Assembly (NCBI GenBank): GCA_965153455.1
Contig: OZ234496.1
Span: 19,770,304-19,834,303, forward strand
DNA from: Sphagnum compactum
Taxonomy: Eukaryota; Bryophyta; Sphagnopsida; Sphagnales
Length of the DNA: 64,000 nucleotides
Direction of reading: 5' to 3'
Made by a program: the position numbers and the translations under genes. Each line of letters begins with the position of its first letter. Within the stretch, counting starts at the first letter, position 1. The notes beneath the pieces are model-generated. The model was given only the letters and a program-made list of their open reading frames with translations, was not told where the DNA came from and did no database searches. Of the stretch, positions 59,187-64,000 are shown one piece after another.

Positions 59187-60069
59187 TCAATATGCAGCTG
59201 TTGCATTTGCAGCCTATGCTACATGACGAGCAGTGTAAAAATGGCGACGTTGCATCTCAACCTGAACTACATTTGCAACAAACTCTTCCTATGTTTGGTC
59301 CTGAACCCTATAAACACCCAAAAACCACCAAATTAAACCCTAACACACCTTGGATGAAATGCAATAAAAAAACAATAAACATTGCTTATTATTGTTTCTT
59401 ACCTTCCATGAATCATTCTAGATTCATGAAAATCCAAAACATTTGCCAACTGTTTTGTCCGACTTTTACTGGACTCTCGATCCCAATTTTTGACATCCCA
59501 TGCCATCTTCAATTGTCGTGCATATACACAACGGGTGGATCGAATCATCCCTTGTAAATCTTCATCCTTCTCCATTCGTGATGTTGCATCTCGAGGCTCA
59601 CTACCCATGCCCCAGGCATTGAGGCTCAACACCTTTAACAATTGCTCTGAAGCTAATTTGACAAAAGTTGGTTTTGGGAATGGTGGACACTATTTTGTAA
59701 CAGCTACCAAATGATTCCACTTGCGCTGTGTTTTGGCAAGAGCGGGACTAGCAACCTTTTGATCATTCTGCCTTTGCACAACCATTGCATTTCCCAAGAT
59801 GCAAGCATTCATTTTGGCATGGTCTCGATGTTGAGGACCTCCTGTAGAAGTTAAAGGCCTCCTAGGTTTGGCCTTTTCTGTTACCAAGCCATGCACCTCC
59901 TTCAAATGCTTGGTCAATAACCATTTGGCACAATATGCGACAGTGCAAATGCCAACTTTGCACTTCCATTTCGACCCAACCTTTGTCCATTTTTTGTCCT
60001 TCCGAGCCAAATTAGGTGGACAAGGGGGTGCCGGTGGTTGAGAAACCTGGTCGGTTTCAAGTTCTGGAC
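59187..60069 (-). pseudogene. C2H2-finger protein of unknown function, two exons, premature stops
   Basis: Minus-strand exons are 60069-59403 and 59307-59187, with acceptor TATTTAG, donor AG-GTAAGA, acceptor TTTATAG and matching phase. Exon 1 encodes a Pro-rich start (QPPAPPCPPNLA), then WKCKVGICTVAYCAKWLLTK and HLKEVHG, a Cys-x4-Cys-x12-His-x4-His finger. Later come GGPQHRDHAKMNACILGNAM, PRDATSRMEKDEDLQGMIRS and VLDFHESRMIHG. Exon 2 encodes VVQVEMQRRHFYTARHVA. A TAG at 59692-59690 splits exon 1, and two TAGs sit in exon 2; all fit decayed CAG or similar codons. The layout suggests a host-like or element-borne DNA-binding protein family. An exon with the start codon is not identified. Confidence 0.6.
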
Positions 60070-60199
60070 CTAAATAAAAAAATATCAAAAAGTAAATCAT
60101 TACTTTGTAATTAAAAAGCCCTAACCCTAAAACTTTACACATAAAGTGTTCAGAAACAGAATGCAGGTATTGCAAACCAAAATCACACAATCAAGTATA

Positions 60200-60890
60200 A
60201 ATCCTGTAAACTTTAACTGCTTTCAGGTATTGTAATAAAAAAATTTGACAAAAAAAATCCCGCACCTTCCATCAAATGATGGAATGTGCAGATATAATTA
60301 AATGTAAAACAACTTGTACAATTTTTTTTTCCTACATTTAGTCTAATATATGTAAATTCTAAATCAATCTAATCCATCATTTTTCGATCGAAATTTTCAA
60401 TCTACATTACTCATTGTCATGCTTGTTAATTCTAATCCACATAGATTGTTTGATACATTAATTTTTAATTTTCATATTTGATGAAGTAACATTTCTAATC
60501 GACATAAATTGTTTGATACATCAATTTTCTAAGTTTCATATCTGATGAAACAACATTTTGCTTTTGGTGTTTCAATTCTGATGGAGCAACATTTTGTTCA
60601 CCAATTGGCTGATCCGAAGAAGCAACAATACCCTCAGCAGTTGCTTGATGTGAAAAAACAACAATTTGCAATTGATTTGATGAAACAACAATTTCCTCCG
60701 TAATCACTTGATCTGATGAAGCAACATTTTGCTTATGCACCTCCAAATCACCGCCATCACTTTTCCTCAATCTCCTTCTCCGAGCCATTATAACCTTCAA
60801 CCTCAACAAAAAAACAACCATTATATTGTTAATTGTCAATTCTAATAAGCTAAACCATAAAGACCCAAAAAATAAAATAAAAAATTGCTT
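60200..60890. other. Intergenic DNA with diffuse coding-like strand
   Basis: The minus strand between 60839 and 60495 is open and reads a Gln/Val/Ser-rich repeat (NVASSDQ, IVVSSNQ, IVASSDQ), with an ATG at 60788 giving MARRRRLRKSDGG. It resembles a short exon beginning with a basic stretch, but I recognise no family and cannot tell it from chance. Confidence 0.3.
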
Positions 60891-60899
60891 GCTGCCATC

Positions 60900-62380
60900 G
60901 CCTTCTTCACATCTGGGCCACCATAGAAGAAGGTGACGACATTGTTGCCGTCCCCTTCTTCGCAGCTAAACTAGCAAAAAGGCGCAGGTCGCCAATTTTT
61001 TGCAGCAAAGCCATCGAAGAAGGTGATGAACAGCTGTCGTCTTCTTCTTCTTTGTTACAATGGAACCTAAGCAAAACAAAACCAGAACTAACTCTGCGCT
61101 GAAACAAAAAAACAAAAAGAAGAAAACAGAAGCTGCTGTCGCCTTCTGTTTTTTTTTTTTTTTTTCTCCTCGCTTTGGTGCCATCGGCTTCTCAGCTCCA
61201 ACCAAAAAAAAAGAAAAAAAGGAAGGCGACGTTGTTGGCGTCGCCTTCTTCGATGCAAAAAAAAGAGGAGGCGACGGGAGCGCTGCCGTTGCTTTCTTTG
61301 TTGCACGAGAATAGAAAAAAAAGAGAAGGCGACGGAAGTGTTGCCTTCTTCTTCTTGTTGCAACAAAACAAAACGAACAGAAGGGCACGGTAGTTGCCGT
61401 CCCCTTTTGTGTTCCAAAAAAAAACCAAAGAAGAAGGCGATGGCAACAAAGCTGCTGTCGCCTTCTTCTTCTTGCTGCAACAAAACAAAACAAAAAGAAG
61501 GGGATGGCAGTTACCGTCCCTTTCTGCCTTCCAAAAAAAACTAGAGAAAGAAGGCTTTGCTGCCGTTGCCTTCTTCTTCTTCTTGCTGCAACAAAACAAA
61601 ACAAAAAGAAGGGGACGGTAGTTGGCGTCCCCTTCTGCCTTCCAAAAAAAACAAGAAAAGAAGGTGTTGTCGCCTTTTGCGATGCAAAAAGAAGAAGAAG
61701 AAGGCGACGACAACGTCACCTTCTTCTTCTTCTTACTACAACAAAACAAAGAAAAGAAGGGGACGACAGCTGTTGTCCCCTTCTACCTTCCAAAAAAAAC
61801 CTAGAGAAGAAGGTAACAGCAGCTTTGTTGCCGTCGCCTTCTTCTTCTTCTTGCTACAACAAAACAAAACAAAAAGAAGGGGATGGCAGCTTTTGCTTTC
61901 CAAAAAAAAAAGAGAAGAAGGCGACGACAACTTTGCTGCCGTTGCCTTTTTCTTCTTCTTGCTGTAACAAAACAAAAACAAAAAGAAGGGGATGGGAGCT
62001 GCTGTCCCTTTCTGCCTTCCCATAAAAACTAGAGAAGAAGGCGACGGTAGCAAAGCTATCGTTGCTTTCTTCTTCTTCTTGCTGCAACAAAATAAAAACA
62101 TAATGAGGGGACGGTAGCTGCCGTCCCCTTCTGCCTTCCCAAAAAAACAAGAGAAGAAGGCGACGGCAACTTTGCTGCCATCGCCTTCTTCTTCTTCTTG
62201 TTGCAACAAAACAAAAATGAAAAGAAGGGAGCTGCTGTCCCCTTTTGCCTTCCAAAAAAACCTAGAGAAGAAGGCGACGGTAACTTTGCTGTTGTCGCCT
62301 TCTTCTTCTTCTTGCTACAACAAAACAAAGAAAAGAAGGCGACAGCAACAAGTTGTCGCCTTCTTCGCGACGCTACATCA
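60900..62380. repeat. Tandem array of alternating palindromes (hairpin array)
   Basis: The array is built from two modules of about 60 bp. Module A is GAAGGCGACGGCAA, a short loop, TTGCCGTCGCCTTC, then (TTC)n-TTGCTGCAACAAAACAAAA. Module B is AGAAGGGGACGGTAG, CTGCCGTCCCCTTCT, then GCCTTCCAAAAAAAAC and AGAG. They alternate with a combined period of about 110-150 bp for some ten units from 61320, with decayed units before. Examples of the palindromes are GGGGACGACAGCTGTTGTCC (61760) and GAAGGCGACG with CGTCGCCTTC (61223-61249). Because the sequence is purine-rich on alternating strands and poor in stops, several long frames run through it on both strands. These are by-products. Confidence 0.88.
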
Positions 62381-62524
62381 AAAAATAAAGTTGAAAGAAG
62401 GTAAGAAAGCTTACCTTGAAGCTTGGAAGTGGAAGCTCGAGCTCTGGCGCTCCTGGTCTCGCTCCGGCTTTGGTGCTCCCGCTCTAATCCGGTGCTCCTG
62501 CTCCCGCTCCGGCTCTGGCGATGG

Positions 62525-62640
62525 CAATTGGAGGTAGGAGGGGGGAGGTAGGTGGGAGGTAGGAGGGGGTAGGTAGGACGTAGGAGGGGGGAGGTAGGTA
62601 AGAGGTAGGAGGTAGGTGGGAGGTAGGTAGGTAGGAGAGA
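62525..62640 (+). repeat. G-rich (GGAGGTAGGTGGGAGGTA)n tract
   Basis: More than a dozen GGAGGTAGG, GGGGGG and GTAGGTAGG words in about 115 bp, with no C-rich interruption. It has clear G-quadruplex potential on the plus strand. Confidence 0.85.
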
Positions 62641-62649
62641 AATGTTTTG

Positions 62650-64000
62650 GGGCAGAGTAGAGGCAGGAAAAAAAATATATAGTTGGGCAGGGAGGATGTG
62701 GTTTTGGTTCATCCCCAAAACGGCTTCAACGGTCTCATCCTCAACTGGTGCATTGGTGGCTGCTGGTTCACTCCAGCCCAATGGGACATGAGCAACATGT
62801 GCTCACACGTAATTCATGAGCCAAGAAGAATGATTCCTTACCATAATTGTTGTCCAAAAGCTAAACTTCTAATGTCCACTTAACAGAGATTGTAATGGGT
62901 TGACATTTAAAAATTTACCTTTTCTTCAGTTTGTCAATGAAATTTTTGACTAAACCTGTTCTTTTTATGTTTTCTGTCTATGATAACTGTCACAGTTGTT
63001 CAATGTTTTTTTTTTTCCCTTTCAATTTTCTGATGTAGCATTGTTAGCCATCATCCAAAACAAGATTTAGCATAAATTGGCAAAATGTCTGTACAAAATT
63101 GTCAAAACTATAAAAAACCTGGTGGAAAAAACTGCCCTGAAACAAAAAAGTGTGTCAAAATGTGTTGAATTTTTTCGCAAAATCTTGAAGAATGGCGATT
63201 TGCTTTATAATAACAGAGATTGTGAAACCATATTTTGTATTTTGAGATTGGTATTTTCTGAAATTTTGCACAGATGGGAACTGGTAGTTAATTGCAAACT
63301 TGTTTTCAATCTTGCAAATAAAGCTAAGAACCTGGTTCCAAGTTTGGTTCTTAACAACTTTTAGTTTTGATTCAGTTTTCAAAACTAGTTTTGAAAATCA
63401 AATGGGTGCAAGCATGATGAAGTAGACAGCTTCCGATCATTAACAAAAAAACACAACTAATTACAAATAATTTTTGATATATTGAAAATAGAAATGTTAG
63501 TTCATTCAATGATTAACATGAGAATAATTTTTATTTTATTATAATGATATTGAAAAGTCACATCTTTAAATTGCATTTCAGTAGATTTTAAAAAGCACAA
63601 TTTATTTTCTTTTATTTCCAACCTTACAAAAGAAGTTTCAAATAAATGAAAGTAAGACTTTAATGTATTATTGACATTTTCAAGTTGATGGTGTCTTAAA
63701 ATGTAGTAATATATTTAAATTTTTTACATGTTGTAATCATAATCTATCAAAATCCTAATGATGTAAAAGTAAGTGTGAACACAATGTCTTATTAGTCAAT
63801 TTCAAATGATTTTATTACTTTTGTTTATCACCACAAAAAATTCAATAGAGGGCTTGATGGTTTTATATTTCTATTTACATAGGTCTTAAATATATTTTCT
63901 TATGTTTATGTTGATAAAAACATGCCTTTCTAAGTGCATTTTAGATGGTTTGCTTTTTTCTAAGCCAGTGGTTCTAACCTACTAAATTAGGTGACCTCAG
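62650..64000. other. Intergenic DNA, no gene seen
   Basis: AT-rich sequence; the longest frames (95 codons at 63077 and 75 on the other strand) overlap and lack domains. Phrase-like GAACCTGGTTCCAAGTTTGG sequence occurs near 63330. Confidence 0.5.

Noticed and set aside
60900-62380. CRISPR-like array (regular hairpin repeats)
   Set aside because: The spacing is irregular, the spacers are similar to each other, and the context is a plant nuclear genome with introns. It is a tandem repeat, not a CRISPR locus.
61192-62781. Long overlapping reading frames (up to 241 codons) on both strands
   Set aside because: They arise from the stop-poor palindrome array. Both strands and several frames are open at once, the peptides are Lys/Ser/Phe/Arg-rich simple repeats, and no domain is present.

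Overview
The window looks like nuclear DNA of a land plant with a large, repeat-rich genome. It is AT-rich. A few spliced or plastid-targeted plant genes sit far apart between old, broken transposable elements. A non-flowering seed plant (gymnosperm) is my best guess, because the elements are highly degraded, the intergenic DNA is long and a retroelement with diverged LTRs is present. Nothing in the sequence proves the clade.

Three host genes are well supported. (1) A five-exon ERD2-like (KDEL-receptor family) gene lies on the minus strand, 25205 to 22648; its short last exon was not found. (2) A three-exon Tha4/TatA-type thylakoid translocase subunit lies on the plus strand, 42461-44230. (3) A single-exon chloroplast site-2 protease of the RseP/ARASP type lies on the minus strand, 46864-45269. 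Genes 2 and 3 are convergent about 1 kb apart, and both products should be membrane proteins of the plastid. A thaumatin-like gene (8446-9366) has recognisable introns but is frameshifted, so I call it a pseudogene. A two-exon C2H2-finger gene (60069-59187) carries premature stops.

Mobile DNA: a chromodomain Ty3/gypsy element (29438-36050) keeps its 5' LTR, Met-tRNA primer site, gag, protease, RT/RNase H, integrase and chromodomain. It is dead (lost start, stops, frameshifts), and its 3' LTR is cut off and abuts an exon-like fragment of an unidentified gene. A 633-bp hAT-type MITE with terminal inverted repeats and an imperfect 8-bp target duplication lies at 40680-41312. A Harbinger transposase relic lies at 28720-28259, a BED-finger relic at 15126-15980, an unassigned coding relic at 19252-20155, and a retroelement-like relic at 52030-52950. 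A dispersed repeat with a TAGCCA/TGGCTA dyad occurs five times, always on the same strand.

The most unusual structures are in the last 10 kb. Region 54478-58840 contains three diverged copies of one module and several tandem arrays built around a Cys-x-Tyr-Cys coding core. Region 60900-62380 is a tandem array of alternating palindromes, each able to form a hairpin, with paired substitutions between units. Two tandem arrays near 4 kb are arranged as a large inverted repeat. Most other DNA (about 0.8-3.1, 9.4-10.9, 16-19.2, 26.6-28.2, 36.5-38.3, 48-52 and 62.7-64 kb) shows no gene that I can support.
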